Below are positions 35,003 to 43,454 of a stretch of DNA of 64,000 nt, one piece after another. Location of the stretch: the NCBI RefSeq assembly GCF_023336505.1, contig NZ_JAMAST010000009.1, positions 20,095 to 84,094 on the forward strand, given 5' to 3'. Position 1 is the first letter of the stretch. The number at the start of each line of letters is the position of its first letter. Source of the stretch: Sporolactobacillus mangiferae (GTDB lineage: Bacteria; Bacillota; Bacilli; Bacillales; Sporolactobacillaceae). The notes beneath the pieces are model-generated. The model saw nothing but the letters and a program-made list of their open reading frames with translations. It ran no database searches and was not told the origin of the DNA. A program made the translations under genes and the position numbers.

Positions 35003-35518
35003 ATGGATCATTCAATACATGTCCGGGAAGCTGATCCGGCAGACCTTGAGACAATCATCGCTATTTACAATGCAACAATACCGGGACGCATGGTAACAGC
35101 AGACACTGAGCCGGTCAGCATTCAGGACCGCCTGCCGTGGTTTCACGCACATCAGGCAGATCCAAGTCGGCCGCTTTGGGTTGCCGAATACAACGGAGAA
35201 GTTTGCGGATGGCTGAGTATAAGCAGTTTTTACGGCCGCCCTGCTTACCAGACAACGGTCGAGGTCAGTATTTACCTCGATGCCCGCTATCAAAGAAAAG
35301 GAATCGGTTCTTTTCTCATCCAATATGCCTTGAGCCGCTGCCCGGATTTGGGAATCAAAACAATTATGGCATTTATTTTCGGGCAAAATCAGCCAAGTCT
35401 GCGACTGTTCAAGCACTTTGGATTCCAAAGATGGGGCATTTGTCCGAAAGTTGCCGAACTTGACGGCGTCGCATGTGATCTTGTCATTATGGGCAAGCAT
35501 ATCACGGGACGGTCATGA
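35003..35518 (+). CDS. GNAT-family N-acetyltransferase (phosphinothricin acetyltransferase-like)
   Basis: 171-aa acetyltransferase. Features: READPADLETIIAIYNATIP at the start, GWLSISSFYGRPAY, and the acetyl-CoA loop RKGIGSFLIQYAL (about residues 95-107), then GQNQPSLRLFKHFGFQ. This is the PAT/YwnH-like subgroup that acetylates methionine sulfoximine or phosphinothricin analogues. The ATG at 35003 follows AAAGGAGG by eight bases. It lies 45 bp after the GH92 gene with no terminator visible between them. Confidence 0.85.
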   Translation: MDHSIHVREADPADLETIIAIYNATIPGRMVTADTEPVSIQDRLPWFHAHQADPSRPLWVAEYNGEVCGWLSISSFYGRPAYQTTVEVSIYLDARYQRKGIGSFLIQYALSRCPDLGIKTIMAFIFGQNQPSLRLFKHFGFQRWGICPKVAELDGVACDLVIMGKHITGRS

Positions 35519-35560
35519 CCATTCAGAAAATATTTTTCCAGCAACCGTTTTCAATCAGAA

Positions 35561-35600
35561 AAACAGCAGCAGGATCCACCGCCTGCTGCTGTTTCTTATT
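35561..35600. terminator. Bidirectional terminator between GNAT and murB genes
   Basis: AAACAGCAGCAGG (35561-35573) and its exact complement at 35582-35594 form a 13-bp stem with an eight-base loop; T-rich on the plus strand and also T-rich after the stem on the minus strand. Confidence 0.85.
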
Positions 35601-36516
35601 TTGGTTCCTCACCGATAATTTTCACTTCGGTCTCCAAATCAACATTGAACTTTTTCTTAACTGTTTCCTGTACCCGCCTGATCAGTTTCAGATAATCCGA
35701 GGCAGTACCATGATCAACGTTGACCATAAAACCGGCGTGCTTGGTAGATACTTCAACGCCGCCGACTCTCGTCCCCTGGAGTCCACTGTCCTGAATCAGC
35801 TTGCCGGCAAAATAACCAGGCGGACGTTTAAACACACTTCCGCACGATGGATACTCAAGGGGCTGTTTTAATTCACGCAGTTTCGTCAACCGTTCCATTT
35901 CACTTTTTATTTCCCTGCAATCGCCCTTCTTAAGAGCAAATGTCCCTTCCAATGCCAGATAGCCTTTTTGAGAAATCGCGCTGCGGCGATAACCCATATT
36001 CAAATCATCTTCGCTCAATTTGATAATAGTGCCTTCCGTATTAACAACGACTGCGCTGCACAGCACATCGGCGGTCTCTCCTCCGTAAGCACCGGCGTTC
36101 ATATATAAAGCGCCGCCGACAGAACCTGGAATGCCACACGCAAATTCCAGACCAGTCAGGCCGTGCTTTAATGCAAAATATGAAACATCAATAATGGACG
36201 CGCCGCTTTGCGCAATGATCCGGTTTCCTTCGCATCTGATCTGATCCAAACAGCCGCAGTGAATCACAATACCGCGGATTCCCCCGTCTCTGACAATCAG
36301 ATTTGACCCTCGGCCGAGAATCGTCAGAGGCAGCTCATTTTGCCGAGAATAAGCAACAATTGCTCCCACCTCCTCATAGGTTCGAGGAGTGACAAAGAAA
36401 TCCGCTTTCCCGCCCGTATGTGTGAACGTGTAGGCACTCAACGGCTCATCTATTTTGATCTGGTCTTCTTTCGCAACAATGTCCAGCAAATCAGAGCACA
36501 CTGCTTTTTTATCCAT
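35596..36516 (-). CDS. murB: UDP-N-acetylenolpyruvoylglucosamine reductase
   Basis: 306-aa flavoenzyme making UDP-N-acetylmuramic acid for peptidoglycan. Type IIa MurB features: [27 protein letters not shown] (FAD site), [27 protein letters not shown], and the catalytic serine in [10 protein letters not shown]. Type II MurB lacks the Tyr loop insertion, which fits Bacilli. The start at 36516 is favoured over an ATG 12 bp upstream, which lies too close to the GAGAGGG ribosome site; neither spacing is ideal. It stands alone rather than with murG/divIB. Confidence 0.9.
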   Translation of the reverse strand: MDKKAVCSDLLDIVAKEDQIKIDEPLSAYTFTHTGGKADFFVTPRTYEEVGAIVAYSRQNELPLTILGRGSNLIVRDGGIRGIVIHCGCLDQIRCEGNRIIAQSGASIIDVSYFALKHGLTGLEFACGIPGSVGGALYMNAGAYGGETADVLCSAVVVNTEGTIIKLSEDDLNMGYRRSAISQKGYLALEGTFALKKGDCREIKSEMERLTKLRELKQPLEYPSCGSVFKRPPGYFAGKLIQDSGLQGTRVGGVEVSTKHAGFMVNVDHGTASDYLKLIRRVQETVKKKFNVDLETEVKIIGEEPK

Positions 36517-36714
36517 AGTGCTAACCATTCCCTCTCGGCTTTATCGCCAAATTCCTGCCTTATTATTTATGCCATTGCCGGGCGGGTATGTCAACCTTCA
36601 TAATTAACAGCAATTTAAATCACAGCAAAACCAGGATTACAGGGGCATTCACCGGTTCGTCGGAATGCACGGTTCTCTCTCACTGATGTTCAGCGAGATC
36701 GGGCATCATCCACA

Positions 36715-36744
36715 CAAAAAGGGCGGAATAGAAAGCATTCGCCC
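36715..36744 (-). terminator. Terminator of the CheY-CheC-GGDEF operon
   Basis: Minus-strand stem GGGCG-AAT / ATT-C-CGCCC with one bulged base, followed by TTTTTG, shortly after the GGDEF gene's stop at 36760. Confidence 0.65.
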
Positions 36745-36759
36745 CAGCGCCCGTTCGTA

Positions 36760-37707
36760 TTATAATTGATTTTGCTGTTCGCGTGACTGCTGCTTATTAT
36801 AATACATATATTCATCAGCCTTTTCGATCAGCTCACTGATCGTATTACCGTCATCCGGGTAAAAACTGATACCGATACTCAGCGACAGCCAAAGATCATA
36901 GCCATCCTGAACAATATGCCTTTTCTTGTTGTCCTCAATGCGCTCAGCAATATGCTGATAATCATCAAGAGAATGAATTCCGGGAAGCAGGACAAGAAAT
37001 TCATCGCCACCATATCTGCAGACGATATCGTTTTTGCGTGTTGATTCTGTAAGCAGACTGGCGACACGCGTCATCACTTTGTCTCCTGTATTATGGCCAT
37101 ATGTATCATTAATCTGTTTAAATTCGTTGACATCGATAAACATCAGTCCAAGCATCGTACCCGTTTTCTTTGCCTCATTCAGGTATTTATCGGCAAATTT
37201 ATCAAACAGTGCACGATTAGCCACACCGGTCAGTTTGTCATAATAAGCAAGTTTTTCGATCACTTTTTCTTTCTGCTTCAACTGAGTATTCAGATGAGAC
37301 AGCTGTCCGACATAGGTCTGAAGCTGCTTGATTCGTTGAAACTGATTCGTGACATCCATGAATTCGAGGAGTAAAATGTTTTGTCCATTAGTCGCAATGC
37401 GATTAATCTTCAGATTGACCCGGTGTTCCGGACTGACCATATTTCGATGCATCGCAGCCGAAAAGAAGACCGGATTGCCGCCGGCAGAAAGTCCTCTGAT
37501 CGCACTGTGGAAGAACGGACGCCCCAGTTCAGGCAGAATATGGTCGATTCTGGCGCCGAGCACCTCTTCGCTCCTTCTCCCGGTCATTTTCTCCATAAAA
37601 GGATTCCAGTAGGTGATCATGAGATCTTCAGTGATCATCACGATCCCCTCATTTATGCAGTTGAGAATGCCAGACAGCATAGAATCCATTTTTTTCTCAT
37701 CATCCAT
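36760..37707 (-). CDS. PAS-GGDEF diguanylate cyclase
   Basis: 315 aa. Residues 10-125 form a PAS sensor domain (CINEGIVMITEDLMITYWNPFMEKMTG); a short coiled coil (about 125-150) leads to a GGDEF domain (about 155-310) with an intact RYGGDEF active site and an RKND inhibitory site five residues before it. It should make cyclic di-GMP and be product-inhibited. The ATG at 37707 overlaps the CheC-like gene by eight bases, giving translational coupling. It is the output end of a three-gene signalling operon. Confidence 0.88.
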   Translation of the reverse strand: MDDEKKMDSMLSGILNCINEGIVMITEDLMITYWNPFMEKMTGRRSEEVLGARIDHILPELGRPFFHSAIRGLSAGGNPVFFSAAMHRNMVSPEHRVNLKINRIATNGQNILLLEFMDVTNQFQRIKQLQTYVGQLSHLNTQLKQKEKVIEKLAYYDKLTGVANRALFDKFADKYLNEAKKTGTMLGLMFIDVNEFKQINDTYGHNTGDKVMTRVASLLTESTRKNDIVCRYGGDEFLVLLPGIHSLDDYQHIAERIEDNKKRHIVQDGYDLWLSLSIGISFYPDDGNTISELIEKADEYMYYNKQQSREQQNQL

Positions 37708-38326
37708 TGTATAATTTATCAATCTTGTTCAGAATATCATCCAGAGATTTTAACGTCATATTAATCACAATCGCTCCGGAAATTTCCGTCCCCTCGATAT
37801 CAAAAGCAAGGAACATCATCAGCACCAGCCGATAATCTTCCGGGTTAACAAAGTGTTCGGCACTCACATCATTCAATACATTAATTTCAGGCAGAGTGTA
37901 CTCAATAGGAATATTAATGGTGTTGCTTAATTCACCGATAATTGAATTGACAACTATATTGCCGATCTCCTTGACCGTATCAAAATCAATATCGTTGAAC
38001 TCCAGACTGTTCTCAGGTTCTTCCCTTGTTTCATGAAGGCATAGATCAATAAAGTGATGCATTTTATCCGCCGGAAAAAGCAAGCTGACCTTTCCTTCCA
38101 GCTGGCTGTCAAAAGAGATTGAAGAAACCATAACAGCTCCTTCAGCAACATTTCTGAGGTATTTATTCAGTTCGATTTTTGCGAGGCTGCTTTCCAGAAT
38201 CTGTACACTCGGAATCGATAATCCGATACGCTTGTCGATAATCTCGGAAAGCGTAGATGCCGCCTGGCCCACACCGACATTAAACAGTTCTGTGAGAATA
38301 TCTTCTCTGCTTATTTTATTATTCAC
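37700..38326 (-). CDS. CheC/CheX-type phosphatase-like protein
   Basis: 208-aa CheC-fold protein with two pseudo-symmetric E-xx-N helices: ILTELFNVGVGQAASTLSEI near residue 10 and DTVKEIGNIVVNSIIGELS near 115. CheC proteins dephosphorylate CheY-P. Its position between a CheY-like regulator and a GGDEF protein suggests it resets this local response regulator rather than the chemotaxis CheY. The GTG at 38326 overlaps the regulator's stop by eight bases and has GGGGAC upstream; a longer frame has no ribosome site. Confidence 0.82.
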   Translation of the reverse strand: MNNKISREDILTELFNVGVGQAASTLSEIIDKRIGLSIPSVQILESSLAKIELNKYLRNVAEGAVMVSSISFDSQLEGKVSLLFPADKMHHFIDLCLHETREEPENSLEFNDIDFDTVKEIGNIVVNSIIGELSNTINIPIEYTLPEINVLNDVSAEHFVNPEDYRLVLMMFLAFDIEGTEISGAIVINMTLKSLDDILNKIDKLYNG

Positions 38327-38693
38327 GGCCAACCGTCCCCATGATGGCGCAAATCTCTTCTGCCTTTCGCTCATCAAGCGGCTTATTGATAAAAGAAAGA
38401 ACACCCATTTTTTCGATGACTTCGCGCACTCGATTCTGGACATCTGCGGTAAGCACAATAACTTTAGCTTCACGATCTGCTTGCTTCACTTTTTCAATCA
38501 GATCCTGTCCTCTCAGTTTCGGCATCAGCAAATCGGTGATCAAAAAATCGGGACGATTCTCTAAATAATTATCCAAACCTTCCTGACCGTCTCCGGCAAA
38601 TAAAAATTCAGTGTCTTTTGCATACTTTTTAAGAAGAGAATAGGTAATCTTCTGTGAAAACCTGGAATCATCCACAATCAGTACTTTTGTCAA
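38319..38693 (-). CDS. Single-domain CheY-like response regulator
   Basis: 124 aa, receiver domain only. Acidic pocket DD in VLIVDDSRFSQK, phosphorylation Asp in LITDLLMPKLRG (about residue 53), switch Thr in VLTAD and Lys in FINKPLDE. TTG at 38693 follows GAGGTGA; the alternative GTG lies inside that ribosome site. No output domain, so it must act by protein contact, perhaps on the PAS-GGDEF protein encoded two genes downstream. A GGGTAT element about 90 bp upstream (38784-38779) may be a sigma-B -10, but its -35 is weak. Confidence 0.88.
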   Translation of the reverse strand: MTKVLIVDDSRFSQKITYSLLKKYAKDTEFLFAGDGQEGLDNYLENRPDFLITDLLMPKLRGQDLIEKVKQADREAKVIVLTADVQNRVREVIEKMGVLSFINKPLDERKAEEICAIMGTVGRE

Positions 38694-39062
38694 AAATCTC
38701 ACCTCTTCTTCATAGCTGCCTATAAAAGGACTGCCCCATCGCTGACAAGCGAAAATAATTCTATGTAACTAGGCATTTATACCCTTAAAATTGTAAAAAT
38801 AAATATCTATAATCTCATTATAATAGGAAATAAGGAAATGACAAGAATCAGACACAGTTAAATGACAAACTGAATAAAAGATTGTTAAGCTTACGAAAAT
38901 AATTATTCCAAGAATATTTTTTAGCTCTACTTAAAAACGTTGCCCTTCCTGACTACGAAACGCTGGATTCAAGATTGAAAAATAAACAGTGGACGGCCAA
39001 TACTTTTTCGCTGGTTAAGTTTCATGGAACATTATCGCAAATCGCTATTTTATCATTCTCCA

Positions 39063-39095
39063 AGCAAAAAAAGAGCGGCATATGCTCTCGCCGCA
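39063..39095 (-). terminator. Terminator of the small gene at 39112
   Basis: Minus-strand stem GCGGC / GCCGC with an eleven-base loop followed by TCTTTTTTT. Confidence 0.75.
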
Positions 39096-39111
39096 AAAAG
39101 TTAATTCTTAA

Positions 39112-39306
39112 TTAATTTATTTTTCTGTGAAGTTCATGCTTATGCCGATCAGCAAGAATCACAATTCCCTTCTTTGTCATCGCCTGCCTGATCAATTGCA
39201 GTTCCTGATACATCGCTCTGGATAAGAATCCGTTTTCAATGTTTCGTTTAATCACAAAGTAAAGTTCCGATAAATAGGTTGCTGAATACTGATCATACGC
39301 ATTCAT
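39112..39306 (-). CDS. Small basic protein of unknown function next to comX
   Basis: 64 aa, not recognised. Sequence is largely helical with a Tyr-rich start (MNAYDQYSATYLSELYFVIK), a central RNIENGFLSRAMYQEL and a basic end (RHKHELHRKIN). The ATG at 39306 follows GTGGGGGAATTACGT. A good terminator follows, so it is expressed as its own unit. It is divergent from the comX operon with a 288-bp shared upstream region. In B. subtilis degQ lies upstream of comQ, but this protein does not resemble DegQ. Confidence 0.6.
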   Translation of the reverse strand: MNAYDQYSATYLSELYFVIKRNIENGFLSRAMYQELQLIRQAMTKKGIVILADRHKHELHRKIN

Positions 39307-39534
39307 ACGTAATTCCCCCACCTGTTATCATTACCCTTTGAAATCCGCCAATTCAATTGATATGTCAAAAGCAGCCACGGCTTTTCACAGTCTGTTCATA
39401 ATTCACGCACAATTTTTTCTATATTGTTACTCCCCATGCATTAACTATACACAATTGTTTGAATCTTGAAATCCGTATTTCCCGCAATTTATATGCAAAA
39501 AAATTTATTTTATTTTTTAAAGGACAAAGGAACT

Positions 39535-39562
39535 TTGCGACAAAAGTCGAATTGACTATATG
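39535..39562 (+). promoter_or_regulatory. Tentative comX promoter with CGAC-AAAA-GTCG dyad
   Basis: TTGCGA (39535-39540), 16 bp, TATATG (39557-39562). The -35 overlaps the perfect dyad CGAC-AAAA-GTCG (39538-39549). The first half-site TTGCGA is close to the B. subtilis ComA half-site TTGCGG, and an exact CCGCAA half-site occurs at 39482-39487, but spacing does not fit a ComA box. Confidence 0.35.
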
Positions 39563-39594
39563 TGTGGCATATTTGATCAAAGGAGGCAAAATTA

Positions 39595-39765
39595 ATGAAT
39601 GAAAAATTGTGGACTTTGGTACAGGAATTGGTCAGTCAACCCCATGTGAATGCTTCCGATCTGGCATTCGCAGGAGCTGAACTGGATCCGGATCTCGCAC
39701 CCGTTTTTGTCAAACACATGAACCAAGAAGCCGCTACTCTGAACGATCCGATTGAATGGGCTTAA
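39595..39765 (+). CDS. comX: ComX-type quorum-sensing pheromone precursor
   Basis: 56-codon gene. The product begins MNEKLWTLVQELVSQP and ends NDPIEWA, with a tryptophan two residues from the end. ComX precursors are 50-75 aa with a C-terminal Trp that ComQ isoprenylates; the last 5-10 residues become the secreted pheromone. The DPI before the Trp recalls the B. subtilis 168 pheromone (DPITRQW). The ATG follows AAAGGAGG at eight bases. It precedes comQ by three bases, whereas B. subtilis has comQ first. The assignment rests on size, position, Trp and the adjacent ComQ/ComP/ComA. Confidence 0.85.
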   Translation: MNEKLWTLVQELVSQPHVNASDLAFAGAELDPDLAPVFVKHMNQEAATLNDPIEWA

Positions 39766-39768
39766 ACA

Positions 39769-40722
39769 ATGGCGTATATCAGAGAGCAGATCAGGAATTA
39801 TTTATATCATTGGTTGTCACATGTTGAAGAAAATAGTGAGATAGCCAATCTAATTTCTTCCCTTTTACACAACAAAGGGAAGATTTTTAATGACGGATCA
39901 AAATTCACCTGGGCAGAATTTTATTATTATGTTGCACGTCTTTTTGATGAACGCGACGAGTCCAAAACTTCACAGATCGTGTGCTCAGCAGCTGTTGAAT
40001 TACTTTTAGTGGCAACCGATATATTGGATGATCTGGCAGATCAGGATTCTAAAGGAGAAATTTTATCATCCATCGCCGTACCTCAGGCCATCAACTTATC
40101 TAATATACTTTGGACAAACGGGCTGGCGCTAATCAATGAACAAGGAGGGCATCATTCACTTACGGTCGCTATTCAGCAGTTGAAGAAAGCTGCCTACGGG
40201 CAGTTTACTGATTTGTATTTTACCATTGACAGAAATAACAAACTGACGGAAGCAGATTATTTTGCACACATTAATCAGAAGTCAGTGTCTTTGACAAAAA
40301 TGGTCTTTCTTATGCAACATCTTCCCAAGAAGACCAATGCGTTTTGGATTCAAATTGCGAATTATATAGGTTGGTCTGGACAGATTGGCAATGATACACG
40401 GGATCTTTTTGATGACACGAAAAACGATTTATACGATAAAAAAGCAACATTGCCGATAATAAAAGCAATTGAGGCAAGTCAAAAAAAGGGAGACAGATGG
40501 TTTTTGGATGCGCTTACCTCAACAGATTTTTCTAAAAATGGTCTAACCGTTTCAAAAATCCGAATGTACATAAAGCAAACCGGAGCCGTTAACTACTGCA
40601 CAATTCTTTCGGAGTTTTATTTAAATAAAGCAATTCAGCTCATTAAAAAATATCAGAAAACCAGTATGCATAAAGATGCCTGCACAGATTTTATCCAGTT
40701 TCTTGGAGGGAACAACGATTAA
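39769..40722 (+). CDS. comQ: ComQ, isoprenyl transferase for ComX
   Basis: 317-aa all-helical isoprenyl-synthase-fold protein. The first aspartate-rich motif DDxxD is DDLAD at 87-91; the second, NDTRD, is at 208-212 followed by DD at 215-216. In B. subtilis ComQ attaches a farnesyl or geranyl group to the ComX tryptophan and is needed for its processing and export. Start codon lies three bases past the comX stop without a strong ribosome site, so translation is probably coupled to comX. Ends overlapping the start of comP. Confidence 0.9.
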   Translation: MAYIREQIRNYLYHWLSHVEENSEIANLISSLLHNKGKIFNDGSKFTWAEFYYYVARLFDERDESKTSQIVCSAAVELLLVATDILDDLADQDSKGEILSSIAVPQAINLSNILWTNGLALINEQGGHHSLTVAIQQLKKAAYGQFTDLYFTIDRNNKLTEADYFAHINQKSVSLTKMVFLMQHLPKKTNAFWIQIANYIGWSGQIGNDTRDLFDDTKNDLYDKKATLPIIKAIEASQKKGDRWFLDALTSTDFSKNGLTVSKIRMYIKQTGAVNYCTILSEFYLNKAIQLIKKYQKTSMHKDACTDFIQFLGGNND

Positions 40723-42832
40723 ACTCAAACCTATTTCTTATCTCTTTTTTTCTTTTTTCTTTATTTTAAATGCTTACTACTTCTATGCGTTTCTTTGCCA
40801 TACAAAATTCGAACTTTTGAACGCTGACCCTGAACCTCATTTAGACCAACTTGTTCTCATGCTTATCATTGGTGCGTTTTTTATAGGTTCTGGTTTTTAC
40901 TGTGCGGTGAATAAACCATTTTCTGTTGTGACCAAACACTATTTTTTTCTGATGTTCACTGCAGGAATCGCAATTACTTCGGCCATTCCTTCAGGTGTGC
41001 ATATTCCAATCGCCCGTCCGATAGAAATCATGTCTGCTCTTTGTTCATCCTTATTCCTTTTTCAGTTCTTTTTATATTTTCCACGGACCACAAAACCCAA
41101 CCTGTTGAGAAAAATCAATGATTACTTACGTTATATTTTATTTTTTGTTACAATCACCTATCTAGTTACATTTTTGATATATCGGAATTTAGACAATCCT
41201 TTTGCTGCACTCTTCCGTTCACTAATCATTCTTCTTGTCATTTTTGTACTCATCCTTTGTTTTACTTTGATTCTTCTCATGCTCAAATCGAATTCCGCCA
41301 AAGTGAAAAACCAGCTTTATCTGTTAATCGGGTCCTTCATTCTATCTTTTTTCCCGGTTCTCTCTCTCAGCCTGATTCCTTATGTTTTCTTCAATGCCGG
41401 CCAGCGGGTACCCTTTTATTACAGCATCATAAGTGTTGTTATTTTCCCGATCACACTGACCTATATGCTGACACAGCATGAAATTATTGACGTCATGCTT
41501 AAATTGAAACAAGTAGTTTCAAAGCTCATCGCCATTGTACTCACCCTGGCATTCGCCAACCTCCTGTATTTTCTTTTCTTTCAGGATTACTTAAAATATT
41601 TTTATCGTGCAAACCTTATGTATCTTGCCATCATTATCTGTGCTTATCTGTTAGGCGGTTTTTACAGCGTTCGTTCCTATCGTCGTTTTTTTGACAAAAC
41701 ACAGGTGATCGAAAAAGAAAAGCTTCAGATCATGCAGCATATTTCTAATGGAAAGCATCTGAGATTCTGTGCACGCCTGATCATCCAGCTCATCGAACAG
41801 ACAGTGGACGTTAAAGGTGCCGCTCTCGTGTGGAAACAAAAAGGACTACCGAGAATACTGCATCAGACCGGTATTTTTGTCTATGAACAACCCGCGCTTA
41901 ACCTCTTAGTGAAAATGGCCGATATGTCGCCTGAGCGCATTCAAAAACAATATAATATTCTCATTCTTCCTCTTTCTGATTCTGCCAGCGTCAAAGGATG
42001 GATTTTTCTTGGTCAGAAAACAAACGGCACCCGCTTTGCCAAGAGTGAATATACGCTTATCCATGAAATCTGCTCAGACGCACTGAGTCTGCTTGACAGT
42101 TCCGAATTTCGCGCCAAATTAGACGAAGAACTGGAAAAGACACAGAATCAATCGTATTCAGAAGAACAGTTTAATGCACTGCTTATGAATTCTATTGACG
42201 AAAGCAGGCGAAATTTATCGCTTTTTCTGCACGATGACATCCTGCAAAATGTTATACTATTGGAGAATAGAATTGACAATTTGCACAGAGCAGGAAAAAT
42301 TGACGATGCAGCCTATCAGGAGATTCATGAATCGTTCTTGAACACGATTTATGAAATTCGCGAGAAGTCTCGTGAACTGCATCCTTTTGTCGTTGAGGAT
42401 CTTGGTTTGGAACAGAGCATTCAGGTCCTGAAAAAGAACCTGCAGACCAACTACAACATCATCGTTGACGCAAGTTGCGATCTTGGCATGACCGTTATCC
42501 CCAAGAAAGTTGAACTGGCTGTATTCCGTATTATTAAAGAGCTGCTGCACAATTCGATCAAACACGCTTCAGTGCCGGTAGTCAAAGTTTCACTTAAATG
42601 CGCCAACCGCTATTTATATCTTACAGCCAGTGATCAGGGCAGAGGATTCGATCTTGCTCATACACTGCGCGCATCAACAGGACATATCGGTCTGCTCACT
42701 GTTCAAAAAACCATCGATCTCCTGCACGGAATCTGTGACATACAATCTTCACCCGGTTGCGGTACAACGATCACGATAACAATGCCTCTAGAATGGAATG
42801 ATGACCGTGACAATCAATATCATCCTGGTTGA
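40676..42832 (+). CDS. comP: ComP, membrane histidine kinase for the ComX pheromone
   Basis: 718 aa from this ATG. Residues about 15-330 hold eight to ten membrane helices, the pheromone sensor; a linker/GAF-like region follows; a HisKA_3 dimerisation segment has H519 in LFLHDDILQNV; a HATPase domain has the N box ELLHNSIKHA (about 622) and G box DQGRGFD. Start is uncertain: the ATG at 40676 is the only ATG but lacks a ribosome site. GGAGGG at 40705-40710 instead sits seven bases before ATT at 40718, whose last base begins the comQ stop codon. TTG at 40703 is another option. Confidence 0.9.
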   Translation: MPAQILSSFLEGTTIKLKPISYLFFSFFFILNAYYFYAFLCHTKFELLNADPEPHLDQLVLMLIIGAFFIGSGFYCAVNKPFSVVTKHYFFLMFTAGIAITSAIPSGVHIPIARPIEIMSALCSSLFLFQFFLYFPRTTKPNLLRKINDYLRYILFFVTITYLVTFLIYRNLDNPFAALFRSLIILLVIFVLILCFTLILLMLKSNSAKVKNQLYLLIGSFILSFFPVLSLSLIPYVFFNAGQRVPFYYSIISVVIFPITLTYMLTQHEIIDVMLKLKQVVSKLIAIVLTLAFANLLYFLFFQDYLKYFYRANLMYLAIIICAYLLGGFYSVRSYRRFFDKTQVIEKEKLQIMQHISNGKHLRFCARLIIQLIEQTVDVKGAALVWKQKGLPRILHQTGIFVYEQPALNLLVKMADMSPERIQKQYNILILPLSDSASVKGWIFLGQKTNGTRFAKSEYTLIHEICSDALSLLDSSEFRAKLDEELEKTQNQSYSEEQFNALLMNSIDESRRNLSLFLHDDILQNVILLENRIDNLHRAGKIDDAAYQEIHESFLNTIYEIREKSRELHPFVVEDLGLEQSIQVLKKNLQTNYNIIVDASCDLGMTVIPKKVELAVFRIIKELLHNSIKHASVPVVKVSLKCANRYLYLTASDQGRGFDLAHTLRASTGHIGLLTVQKTIDLLHGICDIQSSPGCGTTITITMPLEWNDDRDNQYHPG

Positions 42833-43409
42833 TGACCACCTGCTTATGCTCATGGGGCTGAAAGAGCTGCTTGAAAAAGAGCAGGGCTTTCATGTACTGG
42901 AGGCGTTCACAGATCCGGTACAGCTTGAAAGTTATTTAGCATTGCATCCGCCTGATATTCTCGTTCTGGATGTACGCCTGAAAAATACAAGCGGAATAGA
43001 GATCACAAAACAGCTTAAAAAAAGCAATACAGCACTGAAAATCATATTGCTATCCGGTTATCAATACGATGAATATGTTGAAGCGGCAAAATCAGCAGGA
43101 GCTGATGCCTATGTAACTAAGGAAGAATCAAATGCCAGACTTGCAACGGTTATCCGCCAGGTTTACAACGGAGAAAAGATATTCCCCAACCTTCACCCCG
43201 AAATTCACAGTGAAACCTTAACGACACGTGAGCTGGATATACTGAAGCTGATTGCAAAAGATTTAACAACCAGAGAGATCAGTAAAGAACTGGCAATCAG
43301 TAAGCGAACCGTTGAATACCACATTTCCTCCATTATCCAGAAATTAGACGCCGATTCGCGTGTTGGTGCCGTCGTCAACGCCATAAAAAAAGGATTGCTG
43401 AACATTTAA
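42798..43409 (+). CDS. comA: ComA, LuxR-type response regulator
   Basis: 203 aa. Receiver domain: acidic pair in LVDDH, phospho-acceptor D58 in ILVLDVR, K108 in YVTKEE. The C-terminal NarL/FixJ helix-turn-helix is at about 143-200 (TRELDILKLIAKDLTTREI with ISKRTVEYHISSI). In B. subtilis ComA-P activates srfA/comS and other density-dependent genes. It overlaps comP by 35 bases, ensuring coupled expression. No srfA or comS is present in the window, so the regulated genes lie elsewhere. A large composite repeat follows directly. Confidence 0.92.
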   Translation: MMTVTINIILVDDHLLMLMGLKELLEKEQGFHVLEAFTDPVQLESYLALHPPDILVLDVRLKNTSGIEITKQLKKSNTALKIILLSGYQYDEYVEAAKSAGADAYVTKEESNARLATVIRQVYNGEKIFPNLHPEIHSETLTTRELDILKLIAKDLTTREISKELAISKRTVEYHISSIIQKLDADSRVGAVVNAIKKGLLNI

Positions 43410-43454
43410 AGTACAGCAACCCAGCCCCGCAGGATACATACAAGAATTTCTTTT

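Noticed and set aside
39472..39487. ComA box (TTGCGG-N4-CCGCAA) upstream of comX
   Set aside because: Only the second half-site is exact; the paired half at the right spacing is absent.
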